DNA of 14,836 nucleotides from an uncultured Erysipelotrichaceae bacterium (GTDB lineage Bacteria; Bacillota_I; Bacilli_A; RF39; UBA660), in the NCBI GenBank assembly GCA_902783405.1, contig CACZQZ010000104.1, positions 1-14,836 on the forward strand. Reading direction: 5' to 3'. The position numbers and the translations under genes were made by a program. Below are positions 1-6,008 of the stretch, piece by piece. Below the pieces are notes generated by a model. It did not search any database. It saw only the letters and a list, made by a program, of their open reading frames with translations, and was not told where the DNA came from. Numbering within the stretch: position 1 is the stretch's first letter; every line of letters starts with the position of its first letter.

Positions 1-1860
1 AATGAACTTTCTACAACATGTAAATATTATGGAATTGATTTAAAGAAAAAAATAAAAGATTTTAAAAAAGAAGAATTAGATATTATTTTATACGGATCTC
101 ATGATTTAATAGATTTTCATTATGTTGCTAAAAATGGAAATACAAGAAATACTAAAAACTTTTTTGAAGGAATTATCTCTAATTTAGAAAGACGTTATAT
201 CGAAACCAAAAGCAATTGGATAAGAGATTGGATTAGTAACTATATGACTGAACTTGAATGTCCTACTTGTCATGGTTCAAGACTCGCTGATTTTGTTTTA
301 TCTGTAAAAGTAGGTAAAAAGAATATATATGAAATGACACAGTTATCGATAGGAGATTTACATAAATTTTTACAAAACTTAAAATTAAATCATGAACAAA
401 GTGAAATAGCTAATTTAATTTTAAAAGAAATTAATAATAGATTATCATTTTTAATTAATGTAGGACTTTCTTATTTAACATTAGATAGAAGTGCTGGAAC
501 GTTATCTGGTGGAGAAGCACAAAGAATTAGACTAGCTACACAAATAGGTTCTAGACTAACAGGTGTTTTATATGTATTAGACGAACCTTCCATTGGACTT
601 CATCAGAGAGATAATCAAAGACTTATTAATTCATTACTTGAAATGAGAGATTTAGGAAACACTTTAGTTGTTGTAGAACATGATACCGATACTATGCTTG
701 CTGCTGACTACTTAGTCGATGTAGGACCTGGTGCAGGACAGCATGGAGGAGAGATTGTAGCTTGTGGAACTCCAGAAGAAGTTATGAAAAATAAAAACAG
801 CTTAACTGGAAAATATCTTACTGGTGAAATGAAAATAGAAGTACCTAAAAAAAGGCGAAAAGGAGATAAGACATACTTAGAAATTAAAGGAGCAAAAGAA
901 AATAATTTAAAAAATATTAATGTTAAGATACCTCTTCATACATTTACTTGTATAACTGGAGTATCAGGATCAGGTAAAAGCAGTTTAATTAATGAAATTT
1001 TATATAAAACTTTAGCATCTAAAATATATAAAAGTAAAGAAAAACCTGGTAAAGTTAAAGAAATTAAAGGAATAGAAAATATCGATAAAGTAGTTGATAT
1101 CACTCAAGCACCAATAGGAAGAACACCAAGAAGTAATCCAGCTACTTATACAGGAGTATTCGATGATATTAGAGAAGTTTTTGCAGAAACAAAAGAAGCA
1201 AAAATTAGAGGATATGATAAAGGAAGATTCTCTTTTAATGTTAAAGGTGGAAGATGTGAAGCTTGCTGGGGAGATGGTGTTAAAAAAATTGAAATGCATT
1301 TCTTACCAGATGTTTATGTTCCTTGTGATGTATGTCATGGTACAAAATATAATACAGAAACATTAGATATCAAATTTAAAGGAAAAAATATCTATGATGT
1401 TTTAGAAATGAGAGTAGAAGAAGCTTTAGAATTCTTTGAAAACTTTCCTAAAATCAAACATAAATTATCTGTTTTAATGGATGTAGGACTTTCTTATATT
1501 AAATTAGGACAAAGTGCTCCAACTTTATCTGGTGGAGAAGCAGGTAGAGTAAAACTTGCTAAAGAATTACAAAAAAAAGGAACTGGTAAAACATTATTTA
1601 TTTTAGATGAACCAACGACTGGACTTCATACACATGATATCAAAAAATTAATTAGTATTTTAAATAGAATTGTCGATGGAGGAGACTCTGTTATTGTAAT
1701 TGAACATAATCTTGATGTTATCAAAGTAGCAGATTATATCATTGATTTAGGACCAGAAGGTGGAGATGAAGGAGGATATATTGTTGCAAAAGGTACTCCT
1801 GAAGAAGTTAGTAAAGTAAAAAACTCTTATACAGGAGAGTTTCTTAAAAAAATGCTTTAA
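1..1860 (+). CDS. uvrA: UvrA, excinuclease ABC subunit A (5' end outside window)
   Basis: ATPase subunit that finds bulky DNA lesions and loads UvrB in nucleotide excision repair. The frame is open from base 1 with no start, so this is the C-terminal 619 residues of a protein usually about 940 long. Visible in order: the zinc-module motif CPTCHG (from about 259); the first ABC signature LSGGEAQRIRLA (from 502) with Walker B VLDEPSIGLH (about 574-600); the second Walker A GVSGSGKSS (about 958); the UvrA signature stretch APIGRTPRSNPATYTGVFDD (about 1111); a second zinc module CEAC...CDVC (1258-1338); the second signature LSGGEAGRVKLA (1525); and Walker B ILDEPTTGLH (1600). The second signature has Gly where Gln is usual (GEAQ to GEAG), and the zinc loop has Trp after CEAC. 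An internal ATG at 244 is not the true start, since conserved UvrA sequence lies upstream. A terminator follows. Confidence 0.98.
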   Translation, partial: NELSTTCKYYGIDLKKKIKDFKKEELDIILYGSHDLIDFHYVAKNGNTRNTKNFFEGIISNLERRYIETKSNWIRDWISNYMTELECPTCHGSRLADFVLSVKVGKKNIYEMTQLSIGDLHKFLQNLKLNHEQSEIANLILKEINNRLSFLINVGLSYLTLDRSAGTLSGGEAQRIRLATQIGSRLTGVLYVLDEPSIGLHQRDNQRLINSLLEMRDLGNTLVVVEHDTDTMLAADYLVDVGPGAGQHGGEIVACGTPEEVMKNKNSLTGKYLTGEMKIEVPKKRRKGDKTYLEIKGAKENNLKNINVKIPLHTFTCITGVSGSGKSSLINEILYKTLASKIYKSKEKPGKVKEIKGIENIDKVVDITQAPIGRTPRSNPATYTGVFDDIREVFAETKEAKIRGYDKGRFSFNVKGGRCEACWGDGVKKIEMHFLPDVYVPCDVCHGTKYNTETLDIKFKGKNIYDVLEMRVEEALEFFENFPKIKHKLSVLMDVGLSYIKLGQSAPTLSGGEAGRVKLAKELQKKGTGKTLFILDEPTTGLHTHDIKKLISILNRIVDGGDSVIVIEHNLDVIKVADYIIDLGPEGGDEGGYIVAKGTPEEVSKVKNSYTGEFLKKML

Positions 1861-1938
1861 AATCTTGATGTTGTTATAAAATAAAAAATAACAAAAACTA
1901 TTTTCGAAAAAATATGATAAAAATAGTTGGTGGAAATT

Positions 1939-1974
1939 AAAAAAGTATGGTTAAAATGAATACCATATTTTTTT
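1939..1974 (+). terminator. Rho-independent terminator after uvrA
   Basis: Stem AAAAAGTATGGT pairs with ACCATATTTTT (one G-T pair), followed by a T run. It lies about 80 bases after the uvrA stop. A second inverted repeat just upstream, AACTATTTT (1896-1904) against AAAATAGTT (1920-1928), has no T run and may be a stabilising hairpin in the 3' untranslated region. Confidence 0.75.
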
Positions 1975-1989
1975 AATTATTGTTTTCAA

Positions 1990-2055
1990 AAGTTTGGGTG
2001 AACATTCTGGGGGGGTTAGCAATAACTCTCTTTTTTGTGTGAGAAAGGATAAACA
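1990..2055 (+). promoter_or_regulatory. Conserved leader of cassette copy 1, with G7 tract and RBS-covering hairpin
   Basis: The leader contains CATTCTG, then a run of seven G, then GTTAGCAATAAC. CTTTTTT (2030-2036) can pair with GAGAAAG (2041-2047), loop GTGT, which would cover the AAAGGA ribosome binding site. The corresponding stretch of copy 2 can form the same hairpin with extra CG/CG pairs at the loop side. No good TTGACA/TATAAT pair is visible, so the promoter is not identified. The role (translation control, alternative-sigma promoter or recombination sequence) is unknown. Confidence 0.5.
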
Positions 2056-2385
2056 TTGAAGAAAATAGGAAAAAATTCTAAATTATATATCATAGGAATG
2101 ATAGTAGGAGGAATAACACTTGGACTCACAACAGTAATCGCAGACACCATCATAAATAGTACGAATGTAGCGTATAAAACAACCACAGTAAAAGCAGCCC
2201 TCGATGAACTCTATGATATAGCAGACTTTAAAGAAGAAGTAAAAGATATGTTATATCCAGTAGGAAGTATTTATATAAGTGTATCTAGTACTAATCCAAG
2301 TGAATTATTTGGAGGAACTTGGATTAGTCTTGGGGAAGGTAGAACATTACTAGGTGTTGGTTCTGTAAGCCACAATAATATGTAA
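2056..2385 (+). CDS. Signal-anchored protein with truncated phage Gp10 C-terminal-like domain
   Basis: Starts at TTG. The in-frame codon two positions upstream (2050-2052) is TAA, so no earlier start is possible; AAAGGA sits six bases before the TTG, and copy 2 has ATG at the aligned position. The 109 residues are a Lys-rich N-terminus, one hydrophobic segment (about residues 10-29, ending in A-D) that is a signal peptide or anchor, a linker with YKTTTVKAALDELY (a motif common before domains of tail-fibre-like and gut Firmicute surface proteins), then LYPVGSIYISVSSTNPSELF and GGTW. The last two resemble the start of the baseplate Gp10 C-terminal domain. After GRTLLGVGS the domain jumps to SHNNM and stops. 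In-frame sequence beyond the stop restores the domain's typical end, so the gene is internally deleted and nonsense-mutated. Codons such as CTC, ATC and GCC are more frequent here than in neighbours, suggesting transfer. A short product may still be made. Confidence 0.6.
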   Translation: MKKIGKNSKLYIIGMIVGGITLGLTTVIADTIINSTNVAYKTTTVKAALDELYDIADFKEEVKDMLYPVGSIYISVSSTNPSELFGGTWISLGEGRTLLGVGSVSHNNM

Positions 2386-2424
2386 CCATACATTACTGTT
2401 TATATGTGGAAAAGAACAGCATAA
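2386..2424 (+). pseudogene. Orphaned C-terminal codons of the Gp10-like domain
   Basis: Directly after the TAA at 2383-2385 the same frame continues as PYITVYMWKRTA and then a second stop (2422-2424). PYI-V-YMWKRTA is how Gp10-type C-terminal domains typically end, usually preceded by Gln. A single CAA to TAA change would explain the premature stop. The family ending is from memory; the in-frame continuation is read directly. Confidence 0.6.
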
Positions 2425-2436
2425 TAAAAAAGTTCT

Positions 2437-2462
2437 AAAAAAACTACTTTCGTAGTTTTTTT
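2437..2462. terminator. Bidirectional terminator
   Basis: Perfect 11-bp inverted repeat, AAAAAAACTAC against GTAGTTTTTTT, loop TTTC (GAAA tetraloop on the minus strand). It serves the cassette on the plus strand and the convergent gene ending at 2465 on the minus strand. Confidence 0.85.
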
Positions 2463-2464
2463 GA

Positions 2465-3553
2465 TTATAAATGTTTTATACTTGTTTTTTTAATTTTTTT
2501 CATGACAGATACTTCTTTTTCTTTATACTCATTTTCCAAATCAGAAAGTTCTTTCTTTTTAGCGTTTATTAATTCATTATATTTTTTACGTATATCTTTT
2601 TCTTCTTCCAAAATATGATTTCTATAATACGATTCAATTCCCTTAAGAGAAGAAATTAAATTTCTTCTAGATTTTTTAATTTTTTCATCAGGTAAATCTT
2701 CATTTTGTAGTGAAATTTCACATTTTTCTGAAGGAGATAAAAGACTACTATGATTTATTTTCCAATTAGGACTTGTTAATTTTGACTTTTCATCCATTTG
2801 AATAAATATAGGATCCATAAATAAAGAATTTGCTTGTATAATTGTATCTTCAAGTTCTAATTGTTTAGTAATAATTTGTAATTTTTCTGTATCTACATTA
2901 GTATGATTCATTTGTATTTTTTTACCTTTTAAATTCATTTCCTTGCATTCACCTAGTAAATTTTTTAAATAAATTAAGTTTTCAGCATTTACTCTAATTT
3001 TATCAAAAGATAAAGATGAATCCATATAAAAGTTTTTAGCATCTACAGATATATTTGTTATTTGTTGATTATTTTTTGAAGATAATTTCATACTAAAGAT
3101 TGGTAATTCTCTTATCTTTGTTTCTTTAAATTGTTGATTTTCAGTAATGCTAAAATTTTCTAGCTTTTGAGATAAAATATAAGATGCTTTACAATCAATA
3201 AGTTCTACCGAACTATCCTGACTATTTGTGTATAAAATACCGAAATTACAGTTTTTAAAAACAGCTTTTGTTTTTGGAGGTAAAATAAACTTTATCATAG
3301 TCATAGGATTTTTTTCTGCTTCAAAAGATATATTATTAAATTCAATATAATCAACATTAGGATTTATGAAGCATTTTAAATAAGGTGCATCTACATGTTC
3401 TTCAATTTGCATAGTCGCAAAGTCTTTCCATGATTTGTTTAATTCTTTTAAATAGTAATCTGAAAAGTCATGCCATGTTTTTTTTAGTTTTCCTTCTAAT
3501 TGGTATTCCTGTATTTTCCCATTTTTGGTATACATGATATAATTATTGCTCAT
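2465..3553 (-). CDS. Hypothetical protein, repetitive body with C-terminal coiled coil
   Basis: I do not recognise this 362-residue protein. The start is set at the ATG at 3553 because AAAGAGGAG lies about eight bases upstream; a longer frame (to 3607) would begin inside the promoter. There is no signal peptide or membrane segment, so it is probably cytoplasmic. The middle (about residues 60-270) consists of short alternating hydrophobic/polar strands with recurring Asn, Lys, Glu and short phrases such as ENFSI, KNFYM, ENLIY and KEMNLKGKKIQM. This pattern is compatible with a right-handed beta-helix or pentapeptide-like solenoid, as in DUF-type polymer-forming proteins. The last 80 or so residues (EEEKDIRKKYNELINAKKKE and onward) are strongly charged and heptad-like, i.e. 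a coiled coil. It is monocistronic, divergent from tgt, with its own promoter and a shared terminator. Function unknown. Confidence 0.75.
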   Translation of the reverse strand: MSNNYIMYTKNGKIQEYQLEGKLKKTWHDFSDYYLKELNKSWKDFATMQIEEHVDAPYLKCFINPNVDYIEFNNISFEAEKNPMTMIKFILPPKTKAVFKNCNFGILYTNSQDSSVELIDCKASYILSQKLENFSITENQQFKETKIRELPIFSMKLSSKNNQQITNISVDAKNFYMDSSLSFDKIRVNAENLIYLKNLLGECKEMNLKGKKIQMNHTNVDTEKLQIITKQLELEDTIIQANSLFMDPIFIQMDEKSKLTSPNWKINHSSLLSPSEKCEISLQNEDLPDEKIKKSRRNLISSLKGIESYYRNHILEEEKDIRKKYNELINAKKKELSDLENEYKEKEVSVMKKIKKTSIKHL

Positions 3554-3578
3554 TGTATCTACTCCTCTTTGCTCTATT

Positions 3579-3607
3579 ATTTTATCATTAATATAGAATA
3601 AAGTCAC
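3579..3607 (-). promoter_or_regulatory. Promoter of the hypothetical gene
   Basis: On the minus strand: -35 GTGACT (3602-3607), 17-bp spacer, -10 TAAAAT (3579-3584). It lies back-to-back with the tgt promoter, the two -35 boxes being 18 bp apart. Confidence 0.6.
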
Positions 3608-3625
3608 GAAAAATAATGGATTATA

Positions 3626-3654
3626 TTGAAAAAAAACTTTTATTTCTGTATAAT
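3626..3654 (+). promoter_or_regulatory. tgt promoter
   Basis: -35 TTGAAA (3626-3631), 17-bp spacer, perfect -10 TATAAT (3649-3654). Predicted transcription starts near 3661, so the leader is only about 13 bases. This excludes the longer tgt frame that begins with the TTG of the -35 box. Confidence 0.85.
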
Positions 3655-3673
3655 GAAGTTCGGATGTGATAAA

Positions 3674-4789
3674 ATGAAAATTAAATATGAACTTTTAAAA
3701 AACGATGGAAAAGCGAGAAGGGGAAAATTAAATACTAATTATGGTACATTTGATACTCCTATGTTTATGCCAGTCGGAACACAAGCGACTGTTAAAACTT
3801 TGTCTCCAGAAGAGTTAAAAGAAATGAATAGTGCTGTTATTTTATCGAATACTTATCATTTATGGCTTAGACCTGGAGAAGATGTTGTTGATAAAGCAGG
3901 TGGGCTACATAAATTCATGAATTATGATGGACCTATTTTAACAGATTGTGGTGGATTTCAAGTTTTTTCATTAATTAAAAATAAAGAAAAAGATATTACA
4001 GAAGAGGGAGTGCATTTTAAAAGTCATTTAGATGGAAGAGACTTATATTTAACACCAGAGTTATCGATTCAAATTCAAAATAAATTAGATAGTGATATTG
4101 CGATGAGTTTTGATGAATGTATTCCATATCCTGCTACTTATGAATATACAAAGTCAAGTACAGAGAGAACTCTTCGTTGGGCTTTGAGAGGGAAAAAAGT
4201 ACACAGTAATAAAAATCAATCTTTATTTGGGATTGTTCAAGGTGGTGCATATCAAGATTTAAGATACATGAGTGCGAAAGAGACCGTTAAAATGGATTTT
4301 GATGGATATTCTATTGGAGGAACTTCCGTTGGTGAGGGAAAAGATGTAATGTATCAAATGATTGATGATGCTATTAAATATTTACCAGAAGATAAACCAA
4401 GATATTTAATGGGCGTAGGAGACCCTATTGACATTTTAGAAGGAGTAGAGCGTGGCATAGATATGTTTGATTGTGTCCTTCCAACTAGAATTGCAAGACA
4501 TGGAAATGCATTTACAAGATATGGGAAAATTAATATTAAAAACGCTAAATACAAAGAAGACTTTACCCCTATTGAAGAATGTGATTGTTATGCTTGTAAG
4601 CATTATACCAAAGCATATATTAGACATTTAATTACAGCTGGTGAAACATTTGGAGCAAGACTATTATCTATTCATAATATCAGGTTTTTAATTAGGCTTA
4701 CAGAGGAGATAAGAAAAGCAATTGAAGAGGATAAATTCTTAGAATACAAAAAAGATTTTATAGATAAATATACGAAAAAAACTACTTAA
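3674..4789 (+). CDS. tgt: Queuine/preQ1 tRNA-guanine transglycosylase
   Basis: Exchanges the wobble guanine 34 of GUN-anticodon tRNAs (Asp, Asn, His, Tyr) for preQ1 in queuosine synthesis; cytosolic TIM-barrel enzyme. It has 371 residues, normal for the family, starting at MKIKYELLK after a weak GGATGTG site. Landmarks: MPVGTQATVKTL (32-43), SNTYHLWLRPG (58-68), TDCGGFQVFSL with the conserved Asp91 (general acid/base role in the family), GIVQGG (186-191), GGTSVGEG (215-222), nucleophile Asp266 in DMFDCVLPTR, and zinc ligands Cys303, Cys305, Cys308 and His334. Two substrate-pocket positions differ from the usual sequence: Cys92 where Ser is common (TDSGG), and Thr-Ser at 217-218 where the family has Leu-Ala or Leu-Ser. 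It stands alone, without queA or yajC beside it. Its stop codon lies inside a terminator shared with the convergent kinase gene, and the two coding regions overlap by 8 bases. Confidence 0.97.
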   Translation: MKIKYELLKNDGKARRGKLNTNYGTFDTPMFMPVGTQATVKTLSPEELKEMNSAVILSNTYHLWLRPGEDVVDKAGGLHKFMNYDGPILTDCGGFQVFSLIKNKEKDITEEGVHFKSHLDGRDLYLTPELSIQIQNKLDSDIAMSFDECIPYPATYEYTKSSTERTLRWALRGKKVHSNKNQSLFGIVQGGAYQDLRYMSAKETVKMDFDGYSIGGTSVGEGKDVMYQMIDDAIKYLPEDKPRYLMGVGDPIDILEGVERGIDMFDCVLPTRIARHGNAFTRYGKINIKNAKYKEDFTPIEECDCYACKHYTKAYIRHLITAGETFGARLLSIHNIRFLIRLTEEIRKAIEEDKFLEYKKDFIDKYTKKTT

Positions 4790-4813
4790 ATATAGAAAGT
4801 AGTTTCTTTTTTA
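4775..4813. terminator. Bidirectional terminator between tgt and the kinase gene
   Basis: AAACTACTT (4779-4787) pairs with AAGTAGTTT (4797-4805), with a T-rich tail on the plus strand and seven T on the minus strand. Stop codons of both convergent genes (4787-4789 plus, 4782-4784 minus) fall within the left arm or just beside it. Confidence 0.85.
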
Positions 4814-5516
4814 TGTTCTTTTTTTGTAAATGATCAATGATATAAGGACTACCACTTATTTGTTGATGATGAGTAAATTCATAGAAAGCTTTTTCATCAA
4901 TCATATCTTCATATAATCCATTTTGCATTAATGTTAAAACATAAGGACTTATATGCTTTGTTAATAAATTCATTGTTTCGATATTAAATACAAAGTGATC
5001 AAAAGATTTATCATAATTATGATGTAAAAGATAACTTTGCTGAAATATTTTAAGATTATCATGAAAAAACTTATCGATACAGCAATTATCTATATCACAG
5101 ATATGAATATTTTGATTGCCATCTACTAAGATGTTATATATGCTAATATCTCCTAATATGATACCTAAATAATGAGCTTCTTCAATAGCTTCTTTTACTT
5201 TTTTTAGTAAATCTATTTTTTGATTTGTTTTAGAAAAAAGATATTCATTTAATGTTACACCATGAACATAATCCATAGTATAACCAATAAATTTTCCATT
5301 ATTATAAAGCAACTCCTTAGGAAGAACTAAAAAATCACTTTTTAAAGTAGATAATAATCTTATTTTTTGTTCTTTATTATTCATATCATCAATCTTTTTT
5401 TCTTTAAATATTTTATAAATATCTCCTTTATAAAGGAAAACGTTACTTTCATAAGAATCATCACTTATTTGTTTTCCTTCTAAAAAGTTAAAATCTGTTA
5501 TATTTTGTTCTTTCAT
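4782..5516 (-). CDS. Atypical small protein-kinase-like protein
   Basis: A 244-residue single-domain kinase fold. A candidate ATP-binding lysine is Lys35 (IYKIFK) with Glu49 as possible helix-C partner. The catalytic loop is GDISIYNILVD (Asp123, Asn128), a divergent HxDxxxxN, and the metal-binding motif is DID (Asp141) in place of DFG. A hinge-like YTMDYVHGVTL lies at 79-89. All three core acidic/amide residues are present, so catalysis is plausible. There is no glycine-rich P-loop of classical form, no transmembrane segment and no PASTA domain, so it is not PrkC. The tail (KKNIKKKLLSIFK) is basic. The start is the ATG at 5516, with AAAGGGG nine bases upstream; the TTG three codons earlier touches that site and is unlikely. 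It sits between tgt and a YrzE-like gene with its own promoter. It could be a Ser/Thr kinase of the phage or stress type, or a small-molecule kinase; the substrate is unknown. Confidence 0.7.
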   Translation of the reverse strand: MKEQNITDFNFLEGKQISDDSYESNVFLYKGDIYKIFKEKKIDDMNNKEQKIRLLSTLKSDFLVLPKELLYNNGKFIGYTMDYVHGVTLNEYLFSKTNQKIDLLKKVKEAIEEAHYLGIILGDISIYNILVDGNQNIHICDIDNCCIDKFFHDNLKIFQQSYLLHHNYDKSFDHFVFNIETMNLLTKHISPYVLTLMQNGLYEDMIDEKAFYEFTHHQQISGSPYIIDHLQKKNIKKKLLSIFK

Positions 5517-5540
5517 AAAAAACAACCCCTTTAAAGAGGT

Positions 5541-5568
5541 ATTATAGTTATTTTTTTAAAAAAGTCAA
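5541..5568 (-). promoter_or_regulatory. Promoter of the kinase-like gene
   Basis: Minus strand: -35 TTGACT (5563-5568), 16-bp spacer of T and A tracts, -10 TATAAT (5541-5546). The -35 overlaps the stop codon of the upstream YrzE-like gene (5565-5567). The leader is about 18 bases and includes AAAGGGG. Confidence 0.8.
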
Positions 5569-5927
5569 ATTCGCTTATTGATGCCAATCATACTACCAAA
5601 GACAATAATAAGCATAGATAATCCTTCAAAAATAAGATAAGGAAAATTAAAGTCTAATTTAAAAACAAAGAAATTGAGGATTTGAATGAATAATAGTAAA
5701 ACAATACCATACTTAATTCCCTCTAACCATCCCTTTTTTTTACTATTTTTCCCATTTATAAAACCACTTATAAAAAAAGATAGAAAGAAAATGATATAAC
5801 TTAATACTTTTACAAAACCATTACTAATAATATTAAAGTAACTAAGTGTATTTAAAATAAGTATTCCTATCAATGTAATTCCTAAAAAGAATAAACTAGC
5901 TTTTCCATATTTTTTTATATACTTCAT
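5565..5927 (-). CDS. YrzE/TIGR04086-type membrane protein
   Basis: A 120-residue protein with four predicted membrane segments (about residues 10-30, 38-58, 71-91 and 95-115) and a short basic loop GKNSKKKGWLEGIKYG between the second and third. This layout and the GF-x-x-GK...GWLEG loop match the TIGR04086 family (B. subtilis YrzE). The family function is unknown. AAGGTGATG precedes the ATG. In Bacillus, yrzE lies between yajC and yrbG just after tgt, and here a DUF421 (YrbG-like) gene is its divergent neighbour, which supports the assignment. No clear promoter was found in the 81-bp gap to the DUF421 gene. Confidence 0.75.
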   Translation of the reverse strand: MKYIKKYGKASLFFLGITLIGILILNTLSYFNIISNGFVKVLSYIIFFLSFFISGFINGKNSKKKGWLEGIKYGIVLLLFIQILNFFVFKLDFNFPYLIFEGLSMLIIVFGSMIGINKRI

Positions 5928-6008
5928 ATCATCACCTTAATAAAAACTATGAGTTATATGAATAAAAAATGAAAGTTTTTTCATAATAAAATAGAAAAAG
6001 GTGAGAAA

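Larger units (their letters stand above)
1990..2424 (+). repeat. Dispersed cassette, copy 1
   Basis: This unit recurs in shortened form at 11241-11499. Matching parts are the leader (TTTRGGT, CATTCTG, GGGGTTAG, T-run, GTGTG/GTGTGCG, GAAAGGA), the first 30-odd codons (about 80 of 93 bases identical by eye between 2077-2169 and the corresponding stretch from about 11324), the TATAAAACA...TAAAAGC segment, and a 3' box (2401-2417 against 11476-11492, two mismatches in 17). The interiors differ in length. Each copy is followed by its own terminator. Confidence 0.8.

Noticed and set aside
2011..2028. GTTAGCAATAAC as an integron attC-like core
   Set aside because: It does not fit GTTRRRY, there is no long imperfect palindrome and no integrase gene in the window.
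3554..3607. Upstream extension of the minus-strand hypothetical gene by 18 codons
   Set aside because: It begins in the promoter, and AAAGAGGAG is correctly spaced for the ATG at 3553.
3626..3673. Upstream extension of tgt by 16 codons
   Set aside because: It would begin inside the -35 box of a strong promoter, and MKIKYELLK matches the family N-terminus.
5969..5984. ATGAAA-GTTT-TTTCAT inverted repeat between the YrzE-like and DUF421 genes
   Set aside because: Six-base arms of low complexity in AT-rich DNA; no promoter could be placed next to it with confidence.
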